Notes: generated by a model not told the origin, from the letters alone. A stretch of DNA of 64,000 nucleotides from Rhynochetos jubatus (GCA_027574665.1 CM050648.1:45541700-45605699); one strand, 5' to 3'. Positions 50,600 through 60,825 are shown, counted from the first letter of the stretch. Program-made: numbers and translations.

Positions 50600-51178
50600 C
50601 GCAGGCTGGGTCAGGGCAAGAGCTGACCCGAGTGACTACGAGTGACGAGCAAAATACCGTCCCAGCGAGGCAAGGTGCGCGAGGAGGCACGAGCCCTGGC
50701 AGAGGGGATGGGAGGAGGTACTGTCCCACCCTAGAGGCGTGTTGGCAGGTCTTTAGACTCTCCAAGCAAATTGCGCCTCCTCATCCGCGTGTCCCATTCC
50801 CTGGGCAGCCCCCAAGTGCCGTTGGCTGGCTTCTAGCTGTGGAACCACGATGGCTGCGCTCCTGCTTTTTGATGGGGAGGAGAAGAGCAGCCCCGCTACC
50901 CCAAAAAGTCCTGCGCTTTCGGCTGGGTTGCCAGAGGCGAACACACCGGGGGGGAGGATGGGGAGGATTAAAGCCAGGTTTCCACACCTTCCCTGGGTGG
51001 GCTGGCCACTTTTTGTCGGGAAAAACTAGTAAGAAATTGAGTGTGATTTAACTCCTGTCCCTGGAGGGCTCAGGGTCCTGCTTTCTTGTCCTTTCTTGCC
51101 AGGGGTAAATACTCCTCTTTTCTTGATTTGGAGCAGGAACCTCAACAGGTTTTAGAGAAAATGTTCTGAAATCAACAT

Positions 51179-51372
51179 ATTCACAGGGTGTTAGGGGTTG
51201 GAAGGGACCTCTAGAGATCACCTAGTCCAACCCCCCTGCCAGAGCAGGATCCCCTAGAGCAGGTCACACAGGAACGAGTCCAGGTGGCTTTGGACAGTCT
51301 CCAGGGAAGGAGACTCCCCCACCTCTGGGCATTCAGATGCTCCAGTGTTCCTGTCTGCTGTTTCAAGCATCC
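51179..51372 (-). mobile_element. CR1 fragment (different subfamily)
   Basis: Antisense CR1 with GGTTGGAAGGGACCTCTAGA, CCAACCCCCCTGCCAGAGCA and CTTTGGACAGTCTCCAGGGA, characteristic of another avian CR1 subfamily. Intergenic between PRKDC and CEBPD. Confidence 0.85.
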
Positions 51373-52920
51373 CGCAGCCCAGAGAGAAGCCATGACTCGG
51401 TGGGCCGGGCACTCAGCAGGACGGGTGAGGGAATCAGGGGCTTGTCTCTGCTTCGCTCTCCATGAAATTATGCAAACGGGAACAGAGGCAAATCTAGCCC
51501 AGGAAGCAGAGGGTGGACATTGTCCTGCCTTCAGCCCAGCGCTTAGATAAGCGACAAGCTTCGCTTACTCCCTGGCCCCTGGATGCGTCGCTGCAGGTGC
51601 AGTACCTCCCCAGGGCTTCGCAGCCCCCTGTGGCACGTGGGGCAACCCCCTGAAAAACGCTCCTGGAATCACACATCTTGGGCTCAGCAGCAAGCACAAC
51701 CAGCTCACCCCCCAGGGGACCGCTCGGGTTTGGGGGGGACAGGTGTTGATGGGTCTGACCGTGCGCTCTGACCACCCCTCCGGGCCCTGTAAGCGAAGTT
51801 GCACCCTGTGATGGGGGTTAGGCGTGACACGGGTGGCAGGCATTGGGGCGTACACAGGCTTTCCAGCAGGTCGCCACTTCCTGAGGGATCTGAGAATCCG
51901 ATCGCTGTGCGGCAGGGTGCCCAGCGGGGCCTGGCTGGCGGTCACATCCCTTTTTTGGGGTAACACGTGACGGGCATTAGAGCCTGCCCGGGCTGGCGCA
52001 GTTGCATACCAACCCCGGCTGATGACCAGCTGCCCTTTGGGGCTAAGGACTTCAGCGAACTGGGAGCGCAACGCGGTTCCACGTACGAGCAGTGAAATGA
52101 GCGGCTCTCCATGACAAATCATGATTTTAAGGCTACGGCGGGTGAGACGTATCGCCTTCCAGCAGTCAAACGGGGATGTAGGGGAGGTGAGAGCGGGCGT
52201 CAGACCGCCGTGCGTTTCTGAACTACCTTCCCGTGGTGCTTCAGGCACCCACCTCTCTTCACTTCTTGCAGAGAAAAAAGGGTCCTGGAGCATCACGCGA
52301 CGGCCCCAGTTCCCCGCTGAGTCGGGCAACGTGAATATACCCCAGTGCCGGAGGGCAGGAAATAAGATGCAGAACTGGGTTGGGGAATATTAGTTTTTTG
52401 ACGATGTGGAAAAGGAAAACTGTTTGCAGTAAAAAGAAAAAAATAAAAGCAACCACTTCTTGTGACGCTGTCGAGATCAGTGTTTAATTAGCTCGTGTGG
52501 GGATAGAGGTTGCACGGTCAGACCCCTGATGAGCAAAGCAAATGGGGTTTATTGAAACAGAACATCTCCGTGGGGTTGGCAGCAGCGCTGGAGTTAAAAG
52601 CAAAGCCAAGCCCCTCCGTCCAAAACCTTACCTGCCGGATGCAAAACCCCCCGGGACAGAGCGCCCTGATCCCACGGCGAGTTTACAGCCGAAGGGCGAG
52701 CGCGTCCCAGTCCTGTCCCAACTACGCCTGTTAAAATACGCGCCCCTTCGATAAACAGCTGCGTTGCTGCAACAGCTGCGGTAGCGGCGGATGGAGCCCT
52801 GCCCGGAGCGAGGCATCGGGTCCGGCATGACCGGCACGTACCCGCCATCCCCAGAAAGCCACCTCCGAGTGGCACGGCTCTCGGCAGGGCACACGCCAAC
52901 AGTGTCATCTGAGTGCTGGT

Positions 52921-52976
52921 GGGCTGAAACGTCAACTACCCGGGCTGAAACGTCAGCTACCCGGGCTGACGTCCAG
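52921..52976 (+). repeat. 21-bp tandem repeat with CRE-like sites
   Basis: Two 21-bp units starting GGGCTGAAACGTCA at 52,921 and 52,942, differing at one base, plus a third partial unit GGGCTGACGTCCAG at 52,963. Each carries a CGTCA or TGACGT half-site of the CREB/ATF type. Lies about 0.9 kb upstream of the predicted CEBPD start site. Confidence 0.8.
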
Positions 52977-53599
52977 ATGGGACTTCTGGAAAAAAAACAA
53001 AACGGTAAAAAGAAATATTAAAATAGGCTTTTCTAAAGGGTTTTGGGGTGGTTTTCTTGTGTTTCGTTTGTAATCCGGTCAATGGAGAACCTCGGGGGTG
53101 ATGCCAGGGTTTTTTAAACTGGTTTATGTAACTGGAAAACGTAGCATTTCACGGTATTTGAACTGAAAATATTTTCACTTCTCTGATACTCGCCAGTTTA
53201 ACAGCAGCAGTTTACGGGATGCTAAAGATGCCGTAGAGACCCCCTTTCCCCACCGGAGCTTCCTGCAAGAAGTCGAAGCGACCACCTTGTTACTAGGGGG
53301 GGGTGTTTCTGTGGATTTACAGCCCTCGGGTGAACCTGCCCGCGCTCCAGCAGCAGGAGAGGAGCCTCGGGAGGGCGCTAAGGACACGGAGACACGCGTG
53401 GGGCAGCATCTTTTCCCCAATAGCTTCGTCCAAGACACCGCTGGGGAAGTGTCGGGAGCAAAGGGGAGGGATGCAGCGCGGGAGTTAAAACGGGGCATTT
53501 CCGACAGCTTTTCCGTGGAAATAAGCCGGGAAAAGGGAAAATTAACGCTCAACCGGAGCCTCGGGGCGGCCGGTACCGCCACCGCGGTAGCTTTTACAC

Positions 53600-53673
53600 G
53601 GGGACGGGACGGTGCGGGGAGGGGGGCAGGCGCCCCGGGGCGCCTGCCCCCCTCCCCGCACCGTCCCGTCCCC
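53600..53673. repeat. Perfect 74-bp palindrome
   Basis: Two 37-nt arms (53,600-53,636 and 53,637-53,673) are exact reverse complements with no spacer. The arms are very GC-rich, beginning GGGGACGGGACGGTG and centred on GGCGCCCC|GGGGCGCC. The match stops at both outer edges. It ends 180 bp upstream of the CEBPD TATA box. It may be a real cruciform-capable element or a fold-back assembly artefact. Confidence 0.95.
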
Positions 53674-53804
53674 CCGGGGTTGGGGGAGGGCCGCCCCCGA
53701 CCGCGGCCACCCTCCACCGGGAGGTGGCAGCTCTCCGCGGCGGGAGCCCTGCCTCCGCGGCCGCGCACCCCACCCGCTCCCGCCCCCGGGTCCCCGGGGG
53801 TGCC

Positions 53805-53859
53805 GGGAACACTCGTTCCCCGTCATTGGGGCAGGAGGCGGGGCCGGCGCCGTATAAGA
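53805..53859 (+). promoter_or_regulatory. CEBPD core promoter
   Basis: TATAAGA at 53,853-53,859 predicts transcription start near 53,880-53,885. An inverted CCAAT box (ATTGG) lies at 53,825-53,829, and an inverted repeat GGGAAC-ACTC-GTTCCC at 53,805-53,820. TGCCGGGAA at 53,801-53,809 is one base off a TTCnnnGAA STAT site; STAT3 is a known inducer of mammalian CEBPD. Placement is from motifs only. Confidence 0.7.
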
Positions 53860-54149
53860 AGGGACCGAGCGGGCGTTTCGCTCCCAGGTCCAGAGACGAC
53901 TCGGTGCATCCCCGTTTCCCAATCGCCGAGCGCGGCGTGACCCGAGCCCGGATCCGGACGGGAGCGGGAGCAGCGGGAGCAGCGGGAGCAGCGGCACCAG
54001 TACCAGCGGCACCAGCAGTACCAGCATCACTAGCCCGGCTCGCCACCTGCCCGTGGCGGAGGGCTGGAGCTGCGATCGTCGCGGAGCGGCGGTTGGTACC
54101 CGGAGCCCCTGAGCCGCCGCGGCCGTGCGGCGCCGCGTCCCGCCCGCCG

Positions 54150-55175
54150 ATGAGCGCCGCCGCTCTCTACAGCCTGGACTCCCCGGCATGTTACAAGAGC
54201 TGGTGCCTGGACACCGCTAACTTCTACGACGCCAAGGTGGGCAGCGGCGGGCCGGGTCCCGCCTGCAAACCGGGAGGCCGCGGCGGCTGCGGGATGAACG
54301 GCGAGGAAGCGGGGGGCGGCCTGGGGGGCAGCGGCACCAACCTGGCGGAGCTCAGCGCCGCCGCCCCGGCCATGTACGAGGACGAGAGCGCCATCGACTT
54401 CAGCTCTTACATTGACTCCATGTCGGCAGTGCCCAACCTGGAGCTGTGCAACGACGAGCTCTTCGCCGACCTCTTCAACAGCAACCACAAGCCCGAGCGG
54501 GGCGGGGACTACGGCGAGTACCTGCCGCCGGGCGGCGGCGCCGGCCGCGACCCCGCCAAGGACCTCGGCGCTGCCATGACCACCCTGCTGGGCGCCGAGC
54601 CCCGCACCGCCTCCTCCTCCTCCTCCTCCTCCTCTTCCTCCTCCTCCTCCTCCACCTCCTCCCGCGGCGCCCTGAAGCAGGAGCCGGACTGGAGCGACAG
54701 CGACCTCTCCTCCTCGCTGCTGCCCTCGCAGATCGCCACCTGCGCCCAGACGATCATGAACCTGAGCGGGCAGCCCACGCCGCCCACCTCCCCCGAGCCG
54801 CCGGGCAGCAGCTCCCCCTCCAGCTGCAGCACCCGCTCCCCGGGCCCCGCCGTGCCCGGCCCGGGACAGGGCGTCCCGCCGCCGCCGGCCGCCGGCGGGA
54901 AGGAGCGCGGCGGGAAGAAGTGCGTGGACAGGTTTAGCCCCGAGTACCGGCAGCGCCGGGAGCGCAACAACATCGCGGTGCGCAAGAGCCGCGACAAGGC
55001 GAAGCGGCGCAACCAGGAGATGCAGCAAAAGCTGCTGGAGCTCTCGGCCGAGAACGAGAAGCTGCACAAGAAGATCGAGCAGCTCACCCGGGACTTGACC
55101 AGCCTCCGGCACTTCTTCAAGCAGCTGCCCGGCGCGTCCTTCCTGCAGCCCGGCTCGGGCACCGACTGCCGGTAA
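54150..55175 (+). CDS. CEBPD: CCAAT/enhancer-binding protein delta (single exon)
   Basis: Nuclear bZIP transcription factor induced by inflammatory and hormonal signals; acts as a homodimer or with other C/EBPs. Intronless, 341 aa. The ATG at 54,150 is the first after the predicted start site and gives MSAAALYSLDSPA, like the mammalian N-terminus, although -3 is C (weak Kozak). Order: Gly-rich N-terminus; transactivation motif MYEDESAIDFSSYIDSM (from residue 75) and ELFADLFNSNHK; 14-Ser run (155-168); sumoylation motif LKQEPDW (K176); TPPTSPEPP degron-like motif (from 209); basic region (about 263-290) with RRERNNIAVRKSRDKAKRR; leucine zipper with Leu 298, 305, 312, 319; terminus GTDCR. Longer than the human protein (269 aa) through Gly/Ser/Pro expansion. 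Confidence 0.96.
   Translation: MSAAALYSLDSPACYKSWCLDTANFYDAKVGSGGPGPACKPGGRGGCGMNGEEAGGGLGGSGTNLAELSAAAPAMYEDESAIDFSSYIDSMSAVPNLELCNDELFADLFNSNHKPERGGDYGEYLPPGGGAGRDPAKDLGAAMTTLLGAEPRTASSSSSSSSSSSSSSTSSRGALKQEPDWSDSDLSSSLLPSQIATCAQTIMNLSGQPTPPTSPEPPGSSSPSSCSTRSPGPAVPGPGQGVPPPPAAGGKERGGKKCVDRFSPEYRQRRERNNIAVRKSRDKAKRRNQEMQQKLLELSAENEKLHKKIEQLTRDLTSLRHFFKQLPGASFLQPGSGTDCR
54609..54662 (+). repeat. TCC trinucleotide repeat in CEBPD
   Basis: Near-pure (TCC)n, interrupted by one TCT and one ACC, encoding 14 consecutive Ser then T-S-S. The human protein lacks this run. Its length is probably polymorphic. Confidence 0.85.
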
Positions 55176-55224
55176 CCGGGGGGGAGCGGGACGGAGACAC
55201 GGACTCCGGGAGACGGTGGATAAA

Positions 55225-55345
55225 TACCTCAGAGGGCCGGGCCGGGCCTGGCGGGGCCGAGCCTGGCGGGGCCGAGCCTTGGCCGGGCCGGGGCTGGATG
55301 TGCCGAGCCTTGGCTGGGGCCGGGTCGCGGTGCCCCGAGCCGCGC
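55225..55345 (+). repeat. GC-rich minisatellite in the CEBPD 3' UTR
   Basis: Imperfect tandem copies of a 15-nt unit of the form GCCTGGCGGGGCCGA, degrading into related GCCGAGCCTTGG blocks, just after the CEBPD stop. Confidence 0.6.
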
Positions 55346-55606
55346 CGGGCCGGGGCGGAGGAGCGAAGCCGCCGCGGGACCTGCCGGCCTCCGGCCGCTT
55401 TCTGAATGTTGTAGCGACGCGGGGCGATGCCTGGGTCTTTTCACCACGAAACTTGCAAAAAAAGAAAAAAAAAAAAAGGAAAAGAGCTAAATATCTTCTT
55501 TTTTTTTTTTCTCTCCCCTTAAATTATTTTTGTAATGGTAGTTCTCCTCTTTTCTACATTTTACTCATCCCGATGCAGCTATGGTACATCTGTTAAAATG
55601 ATTCAA

Positions 55607-55621
55607 CCCCCCCCCCCCCCC
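55607..55621 (+). repeat. Run of 15 C in the CEBPD 3' UTR
   Basis: Uninterrupted C tract 83 nt before the polyadenylation signal. It would be single-stranded poly-C in the mRNA, a typical target of PCBP/hnRNP K proteins. Confidence 0.85.
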
Positions 55622-55703
55622 ATGTATTTTAGACAGTAGGATGAAAAAGGAAAAAGACTGAGCATGCTCGACCTTTTATATCAATTTTTACAGCATTTCT
55701 AAG

Positions 55704-55709
55704 AATAAA
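55704..55709 (+). terminator. CEBPD polyadenylation signal (AATAAA)
   Basis: AATAAA 529 nt after the stop, followed by T- and GT-containing sequence near 55,740-55,755. It gives a 3' UTR of about 550 nt. Confidence 0.75.
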
Positions 55710-55759
55710 AACAAAGAAGCATTTTAAATCAACCCTGCTCTCCTCTGCTCTGTGTCTCG

Positions 55760-57050
55760 AAAGCGGCGGGGGAAGTCGCGCTTCCCGGCAAGGAAGCGGG
55801 GGGACCCGGGGGGGGAAGGGGCGGCGGGGAGGACACGGCGGGGGGGGTTGGGGTGGGTGTGAGGTGCTGTGGTTTTTCCTAAAGCAGCCGAAAGGCGATG
55901 CCACGCCGGTCTCTGGAACAGCCGGGACCCTTGCGCGGGGCCGGAATGCTGAGTCAGCTTGTTGCGGCGGCCGGGGCCGAGCGGCGGTGGCGGGGCTGTT
56001 CAGCGGGCGGGACGCTCCCAGAAACAGTGTTATTTGGAAAAAAAACCCCCTCTCTCTCTAGATGGCCACGGGAACACCGGCGTTTCAAATCCCTGTTAAA
56101 AACCCTGGGGGCGGTTTCCACCCCAGAGGGAGCTGCACCTACACCGAGGCGCTCCGGCTGGGCGACCGAGCGGCCGGGCCGCTGCTCCGGGCGGGGAGGG
56201 TGCGCGCACCAAGGCGGCAGCGGCTGTCGGGCGAGCAGCTCCCACGGCCGCGGCTTTTCCAGGCCGAGAAATGCTGGAAGGGGCAGCTCTGGTCACGCAC
56301 AGGAACATCTTCCACGCAGGAACGGGCTGATGTTCCCTTTTTCCTTACAGAGAGACAGGGAAGAGAGTTGGAGGAGGGAGGGCAAAGGGGGTTGACCAGC
56401 TGGGTCTGTCATTCCTTCAGGAACCGTGACTTGGATCGTGAGAGTTTCCAGCTGCAGGAACGACCCGTGCAGCGGCCAGTTTGCTGTGCCCTTTCTGCGG
56501 GTAACCACGGACGGGACCTGGGCAGAACGGCTCATTCACAGCATCACGGGACGCTTTGGGTCGGAAGGGACCTTAAAGCCCATCCAGTTCCAACCCCCCT
56601 GCCATGGGCAGGGACACCCTCCACTAGACCAGGTTGCTCAAAGCCTCATCCAGCCTGGCCTTGAACACTGCCAGGGATGGGGCACCCACAGTTTCCTCCT
56701 CCTCAGACCTGTGCGGGTGTTTTAAATACCGTGAGAGGAGAAAGGGAAAAAAATCTCACCTCTAACAACGCTCAGGTTAGTTCCTGCTGCTCAAACAACG
56801 CACATGCAGGAAGATTTTGATATTCTGGCCTGTAACCCGTGCCTCTGCGCAGTCAGGGTGAGGACAGTTATGTGCCCGACAAAGCAGTTTGCTTGTTGCC
56901 CGTGACAGAAACCGTGTAATGAAACACCGGCTCTGTGGGAAGCTACGGATAACACGGTTCTTCTGTGCTAACAGGCCAATGAGCTGTAAAACATTAACTT
57001 GATATACGCTTGACACTTCAAAATATAAGCTTTGTTCGAATCTCCGTCTT
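55760..57050. other. Intergenic between CEBPD and SPIDR
   Basis: CpG-rich to about 56.4 kb, then AT-richer. Apart from the CR1 fragment at 56,540 I see nothing recognisable. The two genes point at each other, so no promoter is expected here. Confidence 0.5.
56540..56692 (-). mobile_element. CR1 fragment, short
   Basis: Antisense 3' terminal CR1 piece of about 150 bp (GGTCGGAAGGGACCTTAAAG to GATGGGGCACCCACAGTTTC), strongly 5'-truncated. Intergenic between CEBPD and SPIDR. Confidence 0.88.
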
Positions 57051-57057
57051 TATAACA

Positions 57058-57063
57058 TTTATT
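57058..57063 (-). terminator. SPIDR distal polyadenylation signal
   Basis: TTTATT on the plus strand, read as AATAAA on the minus strand, 480 nt beyond the SPIDR stop. A nearer ATTAAA (plus 57,428-57,433) is an alternative, so two 3' ends are possible. Confidence 0.45.
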
Positions 57064-57541
57064 GCAAGGCGATAACCAATGTTACAACGCAGAACACGGT
57101 GTTTTGCAGCCGGCGGTACGTCCGGAATGCGCTGATAAAACTCAGCTGAGACCACGGTTTGCTGCCTCCAGCAAGGTAGTGATTTCAAAAAAACCCAGTC
57201 GAATATTTTCATAGACACCGAATAAATACAGTATAATAAAAAATAAATTCACAAGCATTGAAAACTTCCAGAACAGGACACCTTTACATACATGAACAGC
57301 AAGCACGCCGAAGGACTGTATTCTTAAATTCTGAACTGATCCGAGAGGGTTCAGAAAGTTGAGTGGATTTTTTTTTAGAGAGAGAGATTATTTCCAGCCT
57401 TAGCACGACGTGCTTTGTAAATCAGAGTTTTAATAAACGATCTGCATACTTATCGCGCTTGCATTACACATTATCTGTGGCACTAGTTAACAGATAACCA
57501 CGTTACAAAGTCCGCAGATAACCGCAGGAGCCGACCGGAGT

Positions 57542-57682
57542 TCAGCTCAGCGGCTTCGCCGCCGCCGCTTCCAGAAGAACAATTTCCTCCAGCGCAACGC
57601 AGTCGGGGTGGCCGGTGACGGAGTGGACGTAGCAGTTCAGTAACCCCACCTCCCTTCCCAGCACGCTCTGCACCTCGTAACT
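57542..57682 (-). CDS. SPIDR: SPIDR last exon
   Basis: SPIDR scaffolds the RAD51-BLM interaction in homologous recombination. This exon reads 46 codons plus TGA (plus-strand tca at 57,542-57,544): SYEVQSVLGREVGLLNCYVH, then SVTGHPDCVALEEIVLLEAA and a short alanine-rich tail. Phase 0 in; the acceptor is CACTGCAG. The match is to the human C-terminus from memory, including a 'GLEEIELL'-like motif. Synteny supports it: SPIDR follows PRKDC and CEBPD in this relative orientation in human. Confidence 0.85.
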   Translation of the reverse strand, partial: SYEVQSVLGREVGLLNCYVHSVTGHPDCVALEEIVLLEAAAAKPLS

Positions 57683-60176
57683 CTGCAGTGATAAAAGCAT
57701 GTTGATTAAAACAAACAGTCCCGGACATTCTGTTCTAAGCAGCGTTCGGCCAGGAAGATGCAGGGTGTAAGCTCCTCTTCCAACAGACGGTATTTTTAAG
57801 GACTCAAAAAGAGAGGTGCATTAGGACTGATGGAAAGAATGCATACATTAGATTTGCAATAATTAGATCTCGCTCCTGCTTGAGGTGCTGCTTCCCTACC
57901 AGGCCTCTAAAAATCAGCTTTTTAAAAAAAACCCAAAACCCTCCAAAAAAGCTCCTGTGACTTTGAACTCAAATTTTGCTAAAGCAAAACCTACATTAGC
58001 TCCCTCTACCTGGCTTTCTGCCGCTCGCAGCATTTCACGCGTGCTGTCAGTGTGTACACACTATATACCGTTAGCTCACAGATCCACTAAAGGAAAAAAG
58101 TAGTTTGTAACTCTCTTTACACCCCCCCTCCTCACTTCAGCTCCGTGTTGCATCCCGCATCCTCCACCGTCGCCAGCACCTACACCGTCCCTTCTGTTCC
58201 ACGACCCGGCTGGCGGGTCACCCACGGGAGCTGTGCCTCAGCGTACCTGCGGAGAGCGCGTTCTGCGTGGGGCAGAGGGATGCAAGGCCGGGATGATTCC
58301 TCGAAGGGGGAGACGGCGCGTTCACATCAGAACCGGTAACACCGAGAGCTGTTACCTCACTTGAGGGGGTTTCCATCCCAGCTGGCAGCTTTACATCCAC
58401 TTCTTTCTCGCCTACGACCAGGCTCTGACCGCGGCCCCCGCTTTCACCTGGGCTGTGCCATGCCCACGTCTCTCGCCCGACTCACGGTATAAACAACCCT
58501 TTTCTTTTTACTCTTTTTCCAAGCTTATTTTTACCCCAGACCGGTTCTGCAGTCCCATTCACCGTGCAGCTGCACAAACAGCCCTATCGGTCTAACAGAA
58601 GGGTTGTCACGAGGTAAGGAACGAGCGGCCAGGGCCAGCGACGGCTGAAACCAACCTCCCTGCCAAAAGTCGTATCACAAAGCTACTCCCTTAGAAACTT
58701 CAGCAGCACTGGCACAAACGAACAGGCCACCTCAAGTGGTGTTTCTTGTGATTCATCTTTGTTGAGATGCGCTGCTTTTTGAAACGCAGCGGTTCAGAGA
58801 TGGAAAGGCGTATCAAAAAACAAAGGGAAAAAGTATCCCTGCGTTTCAGCTAGGGGAAAGGAAGTCTTCCCGAGTTGCCAGACTCCGAAATACTAGCATT
58901 ATAAAAATCGAAACGTGAAAAAGACGTCATTCGAATTCTAATAACTCAAAAAAGAACTACGTTTTGCCAGTCTGTAACCAAACCGGGCGCACCTCGTACA
59001 ATTTAGCAAGACTTTGCTGTTAAAAGAACAAACGTATTCTGGAAGCTTATCTCTTTGCTTAAATGAAATGCACAACCCCCAGCATGAGAGAAATAATTTG
59101 CAATTTCAGCGAAACGCTCCACTTCAAAAATTGTCCATAAATCCCACTAAAACCATGGAGCACGTAGTAGCAAAATGCTAGAAGGCGGTGTAAGACAGGG
59201 ACAGCAGAATGACCCCGATACATGTCACCCAACCGAAGACACTTAACTGGGGTGATTAAACAAGGTGACGAGCTGACCTTTGCTCCCTTCCACGTGCAGC
59301 GGAGAGGAGGAGGATTTCAGGATCCTAACTGGACTTCATCACCCTCTGAAGGTGCCGCTCCTCAGCTGCTGACCAGCCGCAGCCAATGCCAGCCAGGCAC
59401 CTACCCGGGTGCCTCCCTCACCTGCGATAAATCTGGGTCACTGTGCCAAATGTCAGGGTTCTTCTGATATCTCAGACTAAAGGGATACCTACTCCGTGGT
59501 TACATAAACTGTACTTTAGCCCGCGGATGCCCGTGGCTTACGCGTGTCTCATTCAGACAACTATCAAGTATTACCTTGCACGCGTTTCGGCCAATTTCTC
59601 TACTATTGCCGCCCGCCGCTAATTTTACGCTTGTGCTATTAGAAAGCAGCTGTGCTCTACAGGGTTTAGAAGATCATTCCGAAAAGGTGGGATGCTTGGA
59701 CTGGATCTTTGGATCCTCAGCCAGAAAATGCCTCAGTCTCTGCATCCCATCTGCGGCACCCATCTTCTAAAAAGGAGGGTGTCAGCCTGATGATGGTCAC
59801 ACGATGGCTGGGCATCAGCAGGTGGAAGGTGGAATTGCCAAAGGGTCCAGCCCACTCTAATCCCAGCCTGGACACGAGAAAAAAAGGCCTTATTTCTAGT
59901 CAAATCTCCTAACGCTCCTGCTGCGGTTCTGAAACAAGCTGCCCGGCAAGGTGGTAGAATCACCATCCTGGTAGGTTTACGAGAACCTGCCAGCCAAAGC
60001 CACGTCTGACCCATGGCAATAGCCCACTGCGAGTCGTAGGTCGAGCAACGACCTCCAGGAATCCCTTTGGTTTCCAGGGTTCGAGTACCTTCCCACCTGA
60101 TTCACGTCTCCTGTACTCAGCCTCTACAGTAAGTTATGTAGCTGAACTTTGTTTCGCCAACATTCATTACACCTAC
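57683..60176 (-). other. SPIDR last intron
   Basis: About 2.5 kb. An open minus-strand stretch at 58,260-58,430 has AG and GT boundaries but a poor pyrimidine tract and does not fit the family between the two flanking exons. Nothing else is recognised. Confidence 0.5.
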
Positions 60177-60230
60177 CCCATCCTCACTGGCGGAGGACAT
60201 CAGGAGAGAAGAGATTGTCCTTTGTAAGAG
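60177..60230 (-). CDS. SPIDR: SPIDR penultimate exon (54 nt)
   Basis: Encodes 18 residues, LLQRTISSLLMSSASEDG, phase 0 on both sides, between a strong acceptor (TTTTCTCATTCCAG) and donor GTAGGT. It joins VKVK upstream to SYEVQ downstream, as expected for the family. Too short for an ordinary ORF search, found by reading the minus strand. Confidence 0.85.
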
Positions 60231-60710
60231 CTGGAATGAGAAAATAAACATGGTTCATGACAAAAATATTACGTATGCAAAGACGTTCTCTGCGAGTTAA
60301 AACGGTCGAAGAAAGATTTATCATTTTAATACAGAACGGTTTTGTTTCTCTGGCCAAGAAAGCAGAGGAGAGGTGACACAAAAGATGGCCAGACTGGGAG
60401 TCTGAAAATACACACGTTTCCTCTTAGGCTGTGGAGAACGAGGTTTTCTAAGGCCCAACCCAACAAAGCTCTTCAGCTGGACCATAAACCAGTTTGGAAA
60501 CCTCAGGGTGAACTCAACGCCTGTATTATTTGAGTTAGATCTGTGAACTGGGGTCTTAGCCCAGTGAAACACAAGTTTAGTATCAGATTAAATTATGGGA
60601 TACTCTTACATCTGTTCATTTTTCTTCTGACAGAGCTGTTTATAAAAGCGTGGCTTACAGTATCTATGTGTCTGTATATCTAGCCTCCCTGTACACATTT
60701 CATGCCATAC

Positions 60711-60825
60711 CTTTACTTTGACTGTACTCTGAGATCGGGACGGACAACTCAAGAAGACTTCCAGCTGCATTTTCAAAACCGGTGAAACGACAACTTCGGA
60801 GCACTGGTTGCAATATGGCAAACCT
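60711..60825 (-). CDS. SPIDR: SPIDR exon with the second CxxC
   Basis: 115 nt; completes Arg and ends in phase 0. Encodes GLPYCNQCSEVVVSPVLKMQ, then LEVFLSCPSRSQSTVKVK. The YCNQC pair with TCDRC of the preceding exon resembles a zinc ribbon of the kind found within OB folds. Acceptor GTGTTTCAG, donor GTATGG. Confidence 0.87.

Larger units (their letters stand above)
48700..53599. other. CpG-rich intergenic block upstream of CEBPD
   Basis: Base composition shifts sharply to GC with frequent CpG from about 48.7 kb. Many long overlapping frames occur on both strands, as expected of GC-rich DNA lacking stops. None shows a domain or clear splice structure. It may hold regulatory DNA or a non-coding transcript. 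One CR1 fragment, a G-run and a small tandem repeat are listed separately. Confidence 0.5.

Noticed and set aside
51565-52329. 254-codon open frame on the minus strand in the CpG-rich block
   Set aside because: No recognisable domain, compositionally like the surrounding GC-rich DNA, overlapped by other frames, and no promoter or polyadenylation context. Such frames arise by chance where stop codons are rare.
53724-54149. N-terminal extension of CEBPD upstream of the chosen ATG
   Set aside because: Frame is open but has no ATG, most lies upstream of the predicted start site, and the family N-terminus begins at MSAA.
53287-54189. Long open frames across the palindrome on both strands with nearly identical peptides
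   Set aside because: The shared peptide is a direct consequence of the palindrome; there is no evidence of coding.
54030-55112. 360-codon open frame antisense to CEBPD
   Set aside because: Low-complexity Gly/Ala/Arg translation that is simply the complement of the GC-rich CEBPD coding sequence.
58218-58430. Minus-strand open stretch with splice-like ends (SLVVGEKEVDVKL...)
   Set aside because: Poor pyrimidine tract, and the exons at 60,177 and 57,682 already join in phase 0 as expected for SPIDR, leaving no place for it.
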